NCBI GenBank assembly: GCA_002946415.1
Contig: NJPS01000016.1
Location: forward strand, 434,001 to 498,000
Direction of reading: 5' to 3'
From: Rutstroemia sp. NJR-2017a BVV2
Lineage: Eukaryota; Ascomycota; Leotiomycetes; Helotiales; Rutstroemiaceae
DNA: 64,000 nt
In this document: positions 48,390 through 59,858 of the stretch, piece after piece
How positions within the stretch are numbered: position 1 is the first letter of the stretch
Layout: the number at the start of each line of letters is the position of its first letter
The notes under the pieces: model-generated
Database searches by the model: none
Seen by the model: only the letters and a program-made list of their open reading frames with translations
Told to the model about the DNA's origin: nothing
Made by a program: the position numbers and the translations under genes

Positions 48390-50531
48390 ATGTCAACAGT
48401 ATCTATTGGTCATCCTGCAGTTGTAAATGATACTGGAAATTTCGGTCACTTTCGTATCAATCAATTTGTTGATGTCGTTAAAGGTAATGTGAATGCGACC
48501 GAGCTTCATCCTAGAATACAGACGCCGAACGCGAATTTAGTTACCAGCAGCAAAACACCAGTCGTCATTACCACCGGCTCGGCAGCTACCAAGGACTCGA
48601 TGGCACAATCATCGCGCCCTGCTTCTGGTCAGAATAATAAGGAATCGACACCAACAGTTGGGCCTGGGAAGTCGGGACTGCAGGAACAAGCTACAACATC
48701 GTCGGGGGAGGGTTTTCGCGCGCTGGAGCTGGTCGAGTTGAACTCGAACCCGATACTCGACGGTGTTTTGGGCCCGAATAAGGACGGCCGAGTACGAAAT
48801 CCAGTCCCGAGTAAGCTGAAAGGCAAGACGGATAATAAAAAGGGCAATTTTGGTGTCATGCATATGGCAGCCAGTCCAGCTGGCAAGAAAGAGGTGCCAG
48901 GCAAGGACGCGGCAGCAGAGCGTGATGCGGCGGCGAGAAGAACGAGCGAGAATACGGCATCGCGTGCGAAAGCTGCTCAGACCGAAAAATTCATCCCGCC
49001 AAAAAAGAGGGGACTCGACGCGGCCAAACAAGAAGTTGTCAATCGCGTGTCGCCGTTTGGCTCACGAGACGACACTAGACAACGTGCGAGACCACTCACT
49101 CCGGACGAAACAAAATATGAACAGGCGCGATTGTTGACACTGTTGAGAAGTATCAACCCAATCACGGTTGTTGATCAGGTATGTAAAGCAGTGGCATATT
49201 TTGGTGGCATACCTGGTGCACCGCCCCCCGAAGATGGTATCTTCCCGGAGAGTGCGAATACAAGAGAGACTGGGGCATTATTTATTGGCTGGTTAGCAGA
49301 GATCTTTCCCGACCTTTCGAGAGCTCCTCCAGAACCACCTGTACCAAAGTTGCAAGAACCACCTTCTAGTAGTAAAGGCAAACGAGGTCGAGGCAGACCA
49401 CCGAGAGATTCGAAAGGCATGCCCTTTGACGAAAATGGCACATCTGATCCCCCAGGTCCCTCTAATGGATTCGGATATGGGCCGGCTGTTCAAGCACCTA
49501 CTTGGGGATTACCGGCATCTGTCACTCTTCTTAATACCGCTCCACCTATGGCTGCCCCACCAGTTCCATCAGCGACTCCCACTACCTTTAATCAAACACC
49601 CCAGCAAACACCGCTAGTTGCACCACAACCACTACCCGAGCGACCTGCAACACCTGTGACACAACAAGCCGATGACGGAATACCCGATACTGCATCTACA
49701 AGCAAACGAAGACGAGGTAGACCGAAAGGATCGCGAAATAAGGGAAAAGAGGCACAAACGGGAAGCGAAGGTAGCGGGACAAACAATGGTGAGGCTTCTG
49801 CAGATCAGGGGCCGTCGGAAAAGAACGTCCAACATACGCCTGCTGTCGCGCAGATGACTGTTGAGAAGCCTGCCCCACCAAAGGAAACACCAATTGTCCC
49901 AATGCAGAAGAATAATAACAATAATACACAACCACAGTTGACATATTCCGCAGAACACTGGCCAACGGAAACCAACGCAACCGCATCTTCTGCTGTTCTT
50001 CCACAGCAACAATTCAGTCCTGAGGAAAGAGCTGTTTTCGAAGTATTGCAACGTGAGGGGGGACCGTCGGGAGGAGCAAATGCTGTTAATTTCAATACAA
50101 ACCAAACGACACCTGTGAATAATGGGACTACGCCTGCTGGCATCAAACGAAAACGAGGACCTAATAAACCGAAGCCTGTTCCCAATGCTTCTGCTCAAAA
50201 TCCACCTAGACCGCAATCGCAAGCTAGTCATGTAAATCAGAACGCCAGTCCTCTACCACCGCCTGCTGAAAGTCCTGTTGTCCCGAAGGAGAATGTTCAA
50301 TGGGCATCTGTTGAAACTACCGCTGTTCCACCACCCGCGAAAAGACAACGTAAACCAAAGGCTCCCGCGCCAACTGATCCTGCGGCGCGCAAAAAGGCTG
50401 CTTCTGTTGTCAGTAATGCTACCCCTCCTATACCGCCAAGTACTATACCCGACTCCCCTGCGACGTCAAATCAAGGCATACAACAAGGCATACAACAAGG
50501 CATACAACAACAACAAAATACCCAGCAACAA

Positions 50532-50563
<32 letters not shown>

Positions 50564-51656
50564 ACAACAACAGCAGAGTGCACCGGTGACTCGACCTCCT
50601 GCTGATGTTGGGGGCCTTGAAGCCCACTATGCCCAGTTCAAAAATTCTTTACAGAATGGTCGAAGCGTAACACCGTCAGTTCCTGCTCAGATTCGTCAAC
50701 ATCAAAAGAGTGGTTCGGTTCAGCAAACCACTCCACAGCAAATGGTGCAGCAAAACTCGCAGCAGACTCAACAAGTCCAAATGCAACAACAAACTTCGCA
50801 GCAGGGCAATTCACGTGATGAACAGAAAATGACACAGAATTCTACCGGAAGAACTACATCAAATCCCTATTTCCCTCGCAATACTGCAGCAAACTATGTT
50901 TCTCAATATCCGTCACATCAAACAGCCCAGCAATATAGTAATCATCAACCATCCCCGCAGTTGGGCAATGCATATCGAACTAATAACATGACTCAACCTT
51001 CTCCTCAATTTACCCAAGCAGATAACGCATACCGCACCGCCAGTCCTCACAATATCGCTCAACAATCTCCATCATTCTCCCAAGTCGACAGCGCCTACCG
51101 CACGCCATCCTCCCTCGCCCAAGCCTCACCAACCTACTCCCAACCCGAAGTCACATCCTACAACCCCCGCACGTCCTCCCTCTCCGCAGCCACAAATGCC
51201 TCCTCCTACTCCCAACCAGACTACAAACCCTCCTCCCTCACCGCCGCCTACTCCCGTCCCTCTGCATCTTCTCATCAGCCCCAGCAGCAACATCAACCAT
51301 ACAATCATTTCACCGACCCGTCCTGGCCCGATCTTCCCTCCTTGGACTCGCTCGGTAGCCACAATTCCTACGGCGCTGCGGCGGCCGCTGGTATGAACGC
51401 TATGCAGAACGCGAGTACGAGGAGCAATGCTGGTGGCTCGTTATACGGCACGAGCTCGGGGCTCGGGGGAGCATTTGATACAGGCGGGAATGATCTGCTG
51501 AGGGTGAACAGGACGGGAAGTGGTAGTGTGGGAGCGGGGTACGCTGGGGGTGCAGGTGTTGGTGGGGGGTATGCTGCAGGTGGGGCTGTTGGAACGGGTG
51601 GATTCGATGCGGGGGAAGAGAGATTGGTTAAAGGGATGTTTGGAAGGGGGAGGTAG
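48390..51656 (+). CDS. Large AT-hook, glutamine-rich nuclear protein
   Basis: A single-exon open frame of 1088 aa. Clear AT-hook or AT-hook-like motifs occur near residues 330 (GKRGRGRPPRDSKG), 438 (KRRRGRPKGSRNKG), 586 (KRKRGPNKPKP) and 650 (KRQRKPKAP), so binding to the minor groove of AT-rich DNA is likely. A compact conserved-looking segment near 245-310 (LLTLLRSINPITVVDQVCKA, ETGALFIGWLAEIFPDLSRA) is the only globular-looking part. Around residue 700 three GIQQ repeats pass into a long poly-Gln run. The C-terminus has repeated AYRT units with SPQF/SPSF/SPTY motifs and ends in a Gly-rich stretch. It is probably a chromatin or transcription regulator; the specific family is not recognised. 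A gtatgt inside codon 264 looks like a donor, but the frame through it is open and protein-like. The true start could be slightly different. Confidence 0.75.
50472..50578 (+). repeat. Glutamine-codon repeat (GIQQ x3, then CAG/CAA run)
   Basis: Three 15-nt copies of (ggcatacaacaa)-like units are followed by about 20 mixed CAG/CAA codons. It is in frame with the AT-hook gene, and length polymorphism between strains is likely. Confidence 0.9.
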
Positions 51657-54394
51657 GGAGATTTAGTAACTGATGATTAAGATATATAAAGCGAACGAGT
51701 TTGCACCGTTCTAAAGGCCATATGAGCGGAGGCGGAATGTACTTTCCACGCGTAGCATGTGCGAGAGAGAGTTACAAACATCATGAGATTGGTTCCGCAC
51801 ACAGGACTGCAGGCACCGTTGGAAAAGCCATATAAAAAGACAGCAAACATTCCTTCCTACGCAGGAACTGGTTGGTTTACAGGGTACGATATGACAGGAT
51901 ATGGGGTTTGGGACGCGTATGCGATGGGATGGGTTAGGATGAAGATGAGACGAGATACGTACGGAATGACATGGAATGAGGATACATACCCTTTTCTTTC
52001 TGAAAAGAAACGCAACGGTAGACGGGGAGGGAAGTGGATCTTGGGAATGGATGGATGGATGGAGAGGGGAGGGAGGAACCATGTCTTTTTTAACGTTTCA
52101 CTTTCTCCTTTTCTCTGTGGTGTATGGTATGCGTCGTTGGTATTTTTAGTCTTTTTCTCTCTCACTACGGTTCGGTTGTGTTGTTTTCTATTGGTGTGAG
52201 TGAGTGAGAGAGGAAGAGGCGGGTAAAGATGTGTAAAGGCGAAGAGGGGGGTGAGGATGGATGGATGGATAAAGATCGGATTCGGTTATAGGTTGGGTTG
52301 GGGGGTTTTGTTTGTTGGATTGTGACAGTATAGTAATGAATGATACCAATTTTGACTTTTTTCTGAAGATACTGGTTGTGGGCTTTTGTTGGGTGATTGA
52401 AGGAGATTGGTGATGTGTGATGGAGGAGGGGGGAGTAAAGATGGGAGATGCGGGTGGTGAGGTGGTGAGGAGAGAGGGGTAGGTTTGGGGTGGATGTAAG
52501 ATGGACAGGTTTAGGGTGGATGGCAGGGGATACGGGTGGGGTATTTAGTGCTGGGGAGTGAGGGACTAGATATGTAGTAGTTAGGAAGGGGAGGGGCCGA
52601 TACCAACTTAGGAATAAGATCTGGTGGGTGAGAGGCGGTAGGTGGGGCACATGTATCTGGGGAAGGACGGGAATAATAAAAAGTCGATGGTAAGAGAGTA
52701 TTTATGGATTAAAGAATAGTGCAACTGTATTGGATAGGAAGTGAAAGAACTTAGATAAGGAGCGAATCAGAATTGAAAATATCAGAGGTTTATGTTTGCT
52801 GTCGTCAAAAAAGCAGATATCAATAGATTCATATGTAAAAATTCCATTGCGGGTTCCGGAGCATTTCTCGGTCTTTGGGCCTCTTCTGAGGACATTTGTA
52901 GGTTGTTGATACTGAGCCTCTGCTCTATGATGATTGAGTGTTTCGGTGGTAGTCGTATTTAGAATCTCCCTGTCTTTCCGATCCCCCAGGAGTTCTATAT
53001 CTGAAGCGTCCTGGCCATCCCCTTCATGGTTTCACACAGGCTATACACGAGAAGATCCACGGAAAACTGGCTGTAAGATCGGAGTTACATCAGAGTGAGA
53101 AGCATGAGCCGTAGGTAGGCTATTAAGTCGTACATACACTGCGAAGAGGCGGCGGGTAGGGGCGACGGTGAAGCGTATTTCATACTTAATATCAGAACTG
53201 TAATGCATATTCACATGTATGAAGCATTCTCCCCATTTAACTCAGACTCAGTCAAAGTAAGAGGGGATCTCGAATTCCTCGCTCTCCTGACAGCCAAGAA
53301 ATTAACCGAGAGTCTGGTCTCAACCACTTGGTAGTCCAGATTTATGGATTTGCAAGAGGCCTACGAGTGCTATTACTTGCGTAGAACTAGAGTACTGGGA
53401 TCCGATTCATCTCTGTAGATATGATCAGTTGTAGTTCTCCAGCAGAGTGATCAATTATGTACGAAAGACGACCAGCTTGGGTGTTACCGGTGGGAATGCT
53501 ACGAGGCTTTTATGCCGCGGGAAAGGATCTTACTCATCATGGTTCGTCAACATGACTCGAGGTAGGGTTCGTGAATAATTGAAGAGATTTGAAGAAGCAG
53601 GAGAGTGTGTGGAAGGTTGAAGGAGACGTGGAAATGGTGGGGTGGCAAGAAGAGGGGTAGGGAAGGGATGATTCCTGGCGATGGTTAGGGAAGTCGACTA
53701 CGTGGTGTCGTGTCACGACTTAGTAAAGGGCAAGAGCTTATCAAAGCCAATAGTTAATAAATAGTAAACGCATCTAAGATAAAACCAGATGATAACTTGC
53801 GATATGTGTCCAAGGTGCCCAATGAAACAAATAAGTGCCTTCCTTCCTTCCTCTCCTTTCCCAAAGAAACGTCTCTCGCTAGAATTGCAGAGGATGATAG
53901 ATCATGAACAACAATCTGCTCTCCGCCAATGGCAATGGCAATTGCCATTTCAGTTCTTCGCTCTATTCAGTCCTCCAAGCTTGCGGTTGCTAGTCGCAAG
54001 TAGTAGATTTGGTGAATGGCTATCAGAACAAGACGAAATACCCACTAGGGGCGAATGAATTGTGTATGTGAATATGAAGAGCGGTCAATGAAGCAATAAT
54101 CGCTAGATAAAACTTTTGATGGTAGTGTAAGGTTATGCTAACGAAGTTAAAGATACTTGCGTTGGGCAGCTTCTTGTGCTTTTCGGTAGGTAAATGCTGG
54201 AAGATTTATCGCATGTTGATAAGAACAACTCCAAGGATACGAAATTGAGGTGGTGCTAGACAAGTATTGCTGTAGATAATGACGTGAGAGATTGGACTGA
54301 TAGTCGGTGCTGAAGGTCCCTGAAATGCTTAGTCTCCAGCGTTGAACTAAGCATAGGAGTAGAATTCGTCATTAGTTCTTCGAACTCGAGATCT
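51657..54394. other. 2.7-kb intergenic region
   Basis: No gene is supported. The 51660-52700 part is G-rich on this strand with many GGATGGATGG-type simple repeats. Frames on the minus strand here are Pro/Ser/His low-complexity artefacts. 53700-54390 shows nothing recognisable. Confidence 0.5.
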
Positions 54395-57300
54395 TCAAAC
54401 TGGGGGCAGCTTATTCAAGTGCTCGTTCAGCCAGTCGTCTAGTTTCTCGTAATCGGAAATTATCTCCACCATGGCCCCGAATCCATCTGTGAACTGTCAG
54501 TAAGACGGTGATGAAACCCCAGGGACGGGAACGCTACCGTTGACAACCTCGCCTAAGAAGCCGAGCGTATCTTTTGCGGAGAGCGATCCCTTTCCATTCA
54601 AGGTTCCGTCGATTTCCTTACTCTTACGGATTTGCACTACTTCAAATCAGTTGGGGCTTGATACAAAAGTAGTATGACTAACTCTGAAGCAGTCGAATGT
54701 CAACACTTCTTCTCATCATGAATCTAGCAAAATGGGTCTCTTTATCCTGGCCAATTCGATAAATTCGACTGTTCGCTTGGTTTTCCACTGCCGAATTCCA
54801 CCAAAGATCTCTGCATGGTTGTCAGTTGTAAGTCTAAGGGTAGAAAAGCATTCCCCTTACACCATGATGGCCCGGTTGGCACATGTGAGGTTTAGGCCAA
54901 CCCCACCGACTTTAAGGCCTATGAGGAGAACTGTAACTTCAGGAGTTGTTTCGAACGCCTTCAGAGCATCGGTTCTTTCGTTTTGTGACATTTCGCCCTA
55001 GCAGTATGTCAGTAAGATATTACTGTCTTTGTAGGTTTCTTCTGCAAACTCACAACATAATAGATGAAAGGAATATCTTCTTCCTGTAACATGACTCCAA
55101 TTAAGCGAATCATCAGGCTCCACTGCACAAAGATGATGACTTTGTCGGAGGGTGCCTCTTTCTTCCAAGTGCGGAGTTTATTGCGGATTGCGTCCACCTT
55201 TGCACTCCTAGGCAACGAGGCATTCCCCTTGTCAAACTCTTCAAGCCACTCTGATCTTACGTCTAGGCGGGGTGCAAAGTTCAATGTATCCCTTCCCTTC
55301 TTAGCCGCCTTGGCAATAGCGTGCGGGCTTTTACCGATTGACTTCAGACGCTCGAAGAGAAATATCTTGCCGCACTTCGGACAATGTAAAGTCTACATAC
55401 ATTAGCTAGAACAAATTGTCCGAGTCAAACCTTTATGACATTGGACCTCATCAACTTACGTCAGATTTAGAAGTCTGATCTATGATATTATCTTCTATGC
55501 AGGCGCCACAGAAGAGATGCCCACATTCACGGATCTGTTGTGGGTCCTGGGTCGCGTCATAACACAGCCAGCATTCATCTTCATCAGAGAGTTTGTAGCT
55601 ATTCGGGATTTCTCTGCCATGTTCAAGATCATCTATCCACATGGTAATACCTGTTGGGGCCCGGAGTTAGTCCAGTGAGATTGCAGACAACCGATGATTG
55701 TTCGACCTACGATCATGCAATGCGAGATCAGCGCCCTGGAGTTCCGAGTCGGGATGAACTTCCTGCATTTTCTTCTGAACTTCACGCAGAGCGAAAGCAT
55801 CGAACATGATCTAGGAGAGTGAGTTAAAACTATGATGAGAGTGCATCCACTTACCTTCATTTGAGGCTCGATCAAGACCGGAGACGCGGTGAATCTTATT
55901 AATCAGCAGACGAAAACCACGATGAGCAGGCGATTACTCACTGTCGTAGCCTTAGAATCATGATGATGATATACTTCAACTTTTTCCTTGGGTCGGCCTT
56001 GGAATCGGAGGAATTCTTTGTCTTGATCAACTCTCTAAATTTTCGTTCGACGGCGCGATATAGAACTTCAGTTACTGGATCGAACTCGATCGTGACATCT
56101 TTGCGATGAGGATTAGGTAGCGTAACGATCTCCTTATCCATAATCCTGGATTGCATCGTCCTCCTCCTTGAAGTTAACGTATTGATCCCACTTACGAAAC
56201 CCAAGACTGAACAACTTACCGAATGACCAATCTCGACAGCACAGCGTCAAGGCGGCTGTTGCACAACTCCTATACTTTCATGTCAGCGAAATTCCTTGAG
56301 CGGGGCTGGAATAAATGACAAACACTTTGATCGTTGCAATACGCTTTCTTGAATCTACAATGTTCAAGTCCAAGTTAGTAAATAAGTGCCAGTGGGCATG
56401 AAACCAAACTTTACATACTCCGCGAAGGTATTCGTGGTTGCAACATCTTTCAAAAAGCGAAAGTACGGATATAGTTCTGCTTCAAATCAGTGGGAAGTAA
56501 GACTAGATAGGCACATGATATGTGATTAACCTGATCGACCATTCATCATTGGGGTCTATGAAGATAAGCTCATGTCAAGTGAGAACGGAAGCTGAGTGGG
56601 CTAGCTTACTCCAGTCACTACCCATCTGTGTTGTCCCAGAAGAGCACTCGCAGCATGGCTTGTGCGGGATGTGTGGTTTTTGATGTTGTGCTACCAAAAT
56701 TAGTGTGTGAAAGGGTGATTTGGCGAGACTACTAACTGCCTCATCGAGAACAATCTGAAGGTCATTTGTTAGCACATGATCTGTGTTGGAGGAAGAGGGA
56801 AGTCTAACTCTATACCATTTGATTTGGTGCAAAACATCTGCACGATCCTTACGATTCTCATCGATCCATTCCTCTATGTCTGTTTCCTCATCAATAGAGT
56901 CGCCTCCATCTGCACGCACCCTCGCAAGCTTTGCAAACCACTCCTTTGTGGGCCATGGGCAACTCATTAATAATTGGTTGTACGTGGTCACTACAATGTC
57001 AGCATTTTGAACTGCCTGCTTTTCAAGTTTCTGGCTCTTCCTATATACAACCACATTTATGTCATCATCTGCGATATGCTTTTTAATTTCTGCCCTCCAT
57101 TGCGCGGACTGCTGAAGTTAGTAAGCGACAATCTATCGTGAAATATAACTTACAATACTGGATGGGCAAACAACGAGTGTCGGGCCAACTTCTTTTCTTG
57201 GTACGTCAACTGGGCGAGGGTTTCCTATGATTGTCTGGAGCTTGAGTTAGAGATTGCACATTTTTAATCATATTTATGAAATTATGGCTCACAGCTAAAA

Positions 57301-58446
57301 CCTCGACAGTCTTTCCAAGCCCCATCACGTCGCAATTAAAGCCTCCGGATGGGCCTTCAGGGTCGAACTCACGGCCCAACATCCAACTCGCGCAGAGTAA
57401 TTGATGGGGATGCAGAGCTACCAATTGAAATGTTTAGCAGAGATTCAAGATATCCAAGGTTTGTGATACTTACAGCTTTTCATTCCCTTCACTGCCCATA
57501 AGTCCCCCTTATCAAATTTCACATTGCCCCGGCCAAAGCTCTCCCCGGCAACTCTCAGGGCAGTTTTGTCGCCTTTGCAATAATGAATGCGACCATCAGT
57601 ACGAATGTTCCTAGTTACCTGATCAAAGTAAGCTTGTTTTGATGAAGCTACAACGTCTGAGGTCACATCTTTCTTGGCCGCCTCATTGTGATTGGCGATA
57701 GGATTGTGAGTCATGAAGTTGTGAACCTTTGAAGCAGCTCCATCGTTTGCAAAAATTCTGCGATTTCTTGCTTTAGGGAACTTTGCTTTAGTGTTGTAAC
57801 ATCGCACCCACCATTCTCTGGCAGTTTTCACAGGCTTTGCTCGAGGCTTCTTTGGTTTTGTGGTAACTTGTGGCTGAGCATCAGTCATTTCACTTCCATT
57901 TTCACTTTCACTTGTTCCCTCCCGGTCGAACTCGAATTCGGACTCTTCACCTTCCTCTTCATTGTCGACCTCCTGCTGTGTAGATGTGTTTGTCATGTAG
58001 GAGTAAGGTGTATTTTGGAAGAGAGACTTTCGACGCTTTGGTGGGGTTGAAATGTCTCGGGAGTATGGTGGAGGTGAAGCCTCTCTTTCGATTCCAGGTT
58101 CATTTTTGATATGAAGATCCTCTGCCTCAGAATTTCCAGCAATAGATGGCTCCTCAGTGTCCCCACCAAATCTGGCCCTCTTCCTTGTCACTGGCGTAGC
58201 TGGAGCAACCACAGGTGAAGAAACGACAATCTGATTGACTACTTCAATGTCATCCGGCTCAGTTTTGATGATGATTGATGGCGCACTGGTAGCTGGGGGT
58301 GCAGAATCTGATTTCTTGACAGCTCTGGACGCTGATATCCCTTCGGCCTCAGTGGCTTCCATAATGTTATCATCCAAATTATCGTCCTGATTTTGATTGA
58401 CTAGAGGCTCCGAAGCCGATCTATTCTGTTGTGATGTATCCGCCAT
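54395..58446 (-). CDS. SNF2-family ATPase with inserted RING finger (Rad5/Rad16/Uls1-like), intron-dense
   Basis: Predicted nuclear DNA-dependent ATPase and possible ubiquitin or SUMO-targeted ligase. The first exons fit by frame: 58446-57474, 57417-57293, 57234-57154, 57111-56809, 56754-56737, 56690-56610, 56555-56531, 56476-56419, 56354-56324. Further short exons run to the stop at 54395-54397. After an acidic disordered N-terminus come motif I (NCDVMGLGKTVEVLA), Ia (PTLVVCPSSI), II (IVLDEA|HNIKNHTSR), III (RWVVTG|TPMMNGRS) and the region ELYPYFRFLKDV. The RING finger is CWLC..ECGHLFCGACIED..CPKC. The helicase C lobe has KVIIFVQWSLMIRLIG, GLKVGGVGLNLTCANRAIM and RIYRIGQDKETHFARF. The C-terminus ends NEHLNKLPPV. 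A RING between the ATPase lobes is the Rad5/Rad16/Uls1 layout. Motif I has Val where most members have Glu (DEMGLGKT). Confidence 0.85.
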
Positions 58447-59858
58447 TGTCACTTATGATCTCTGAAGCAGGTAAATGACGGAAGAGTTGAACGATCTGAG
58501 CGGAGAATCCGCACCGTCGTGGTTAAGAGAAGGGAGTTGGGATGAATAGGATCAAATAGTGATTGATACCGACCTACACTTTTCGTTGGTAAATTTTGGA
58601 CAGTGAGGGCGAGCCGCAGAGAGATGCGCGATATAGCTAGCGCTAAGCTTGAAGCTCAAGGTGCATGGGTTTTATTTTGTTCCAAACGATTGCTAGGAGG
58701 TCTTGCTGTACCCAATTTCTGCGAGCAGTCGATCTGCTTCCACAACGAGAGTATATATGCTGTTTTTGTTGACGTTTTTGGCTGATAAGAGGTTGAGATA
58801 GAAAAAAGAATATGGATGGAAAAGAAGATGGATGGAAGAGAAGATGGATGGAAGAGAAGATGGATGGAAGAGAAGATGGATGGAAGAGAAGATGGATGGA
58901 AGAGAAGATGGATGGAAGAGAAGATGGATGGAAGAGAAGATGGATGGAAGAGAAGATGGAGGTAAAAGACGATGGAGGTAAAAGGCGATAGATCGGAAAG
59001 AGGCTAAAGAAAACAGTGAATATAAAACCAAAGGAGTGAATCAAACTGGCTCCTTCCAAATTGAGATGAAGGAGATTGAGTAGAGGTGCAGTTCACTGGC
59101 AGCAATGCTCTGGAGACATCATAGACTATGTTACGCCTCCAAGTGAGTAGTGAAGAGGATGATGAAGGAACAAACGGTAGCGGCACCGATAGATAGCATA
59201 TATCATATGACAATGTTAGAAGGGTTTCCATCCACCATGACTGCATGGACGCAGAAATCGGGCGATTCAGCCAAAGACTTCGTAGGATGTGAAGCCCAAG
59301 AAAGAACGAAGTATCATAACTGCCATCTCGACACTTCGTATCCCTGATAAGATGAAAAGCTGACGAGATTCTAGACACAAGTCCTGTCAAATTGCTGGCT
59401 TGTCCAGCAACCGCGATTTCAAAGTGTGGCCGGCATGCTGCATCACTGGGTTGGACATGACCGGAGCTTGTAAGGAGAACAAAATAGCGTAGACTTTGGA
59501 GCTGCATCGATACCACACGCCACATTCGAGGCTCGAAGTTATGGGGAGGCTGTGAACATTTTCGTCGGGTTAGATGTACGGTGCTGGAAGTGGTGCAGTG
59601 ATGACTCATCATGACAGGGAAGTTCATCCGAGCTATCAGATCGGATTTTGGCTGTCGCTGCAATCGTTACTTGCTACTGTAAGTGTATTACAAGCGAATG
59701 CAACGGATACAGTACTGTGAGGTCACGAGATTTCGGGAAAAAAGAAGGGAGATCCAGCTTGGGGATGACAGTTTCGTTTCATTACGATCGACAGGACTGA
59801 AGCAAGCACCAATTCTTCATGAGACAACACAATTCCAACTGAGCGGGCTTCAACAACG
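58447..59858. other. Intergenic region with minisatellite
   Basis: Divergent upstream region between the SNF2-RING gene and the unknown 578-aa gene. It contains an 11-unit 16-bp minisatellite. A 219-codon open frame on the minus strand (59663-59004) has no recognisable family. Confidence 0.5.
58812..58987. repeat. 16-bp minisatellite, 11 tandem units
   Basis: The unit atggatggaagagaag repeats in exact register from 58812 to 58987. The first unit has one change (gaaaag), eight are identical, and the last two are degenerate (atggaggtaaaag..). It does not lie in a supported gene. Confidence 0.95.

Noticed and set aside
52165..52650. 161-codon minus-strand frame rich in Pro/His/Thr/Ser
   Set aside because: It arises from G-rich GGATGG-type simple sequence on the plus strand; not conserved-looking.
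59004..59663. 219-codon open frame on the minus strand
   Set aside because: No recognisable family, unusual Ser/Leu-rich composition and no splice or context support. It could be a relic but is not called.
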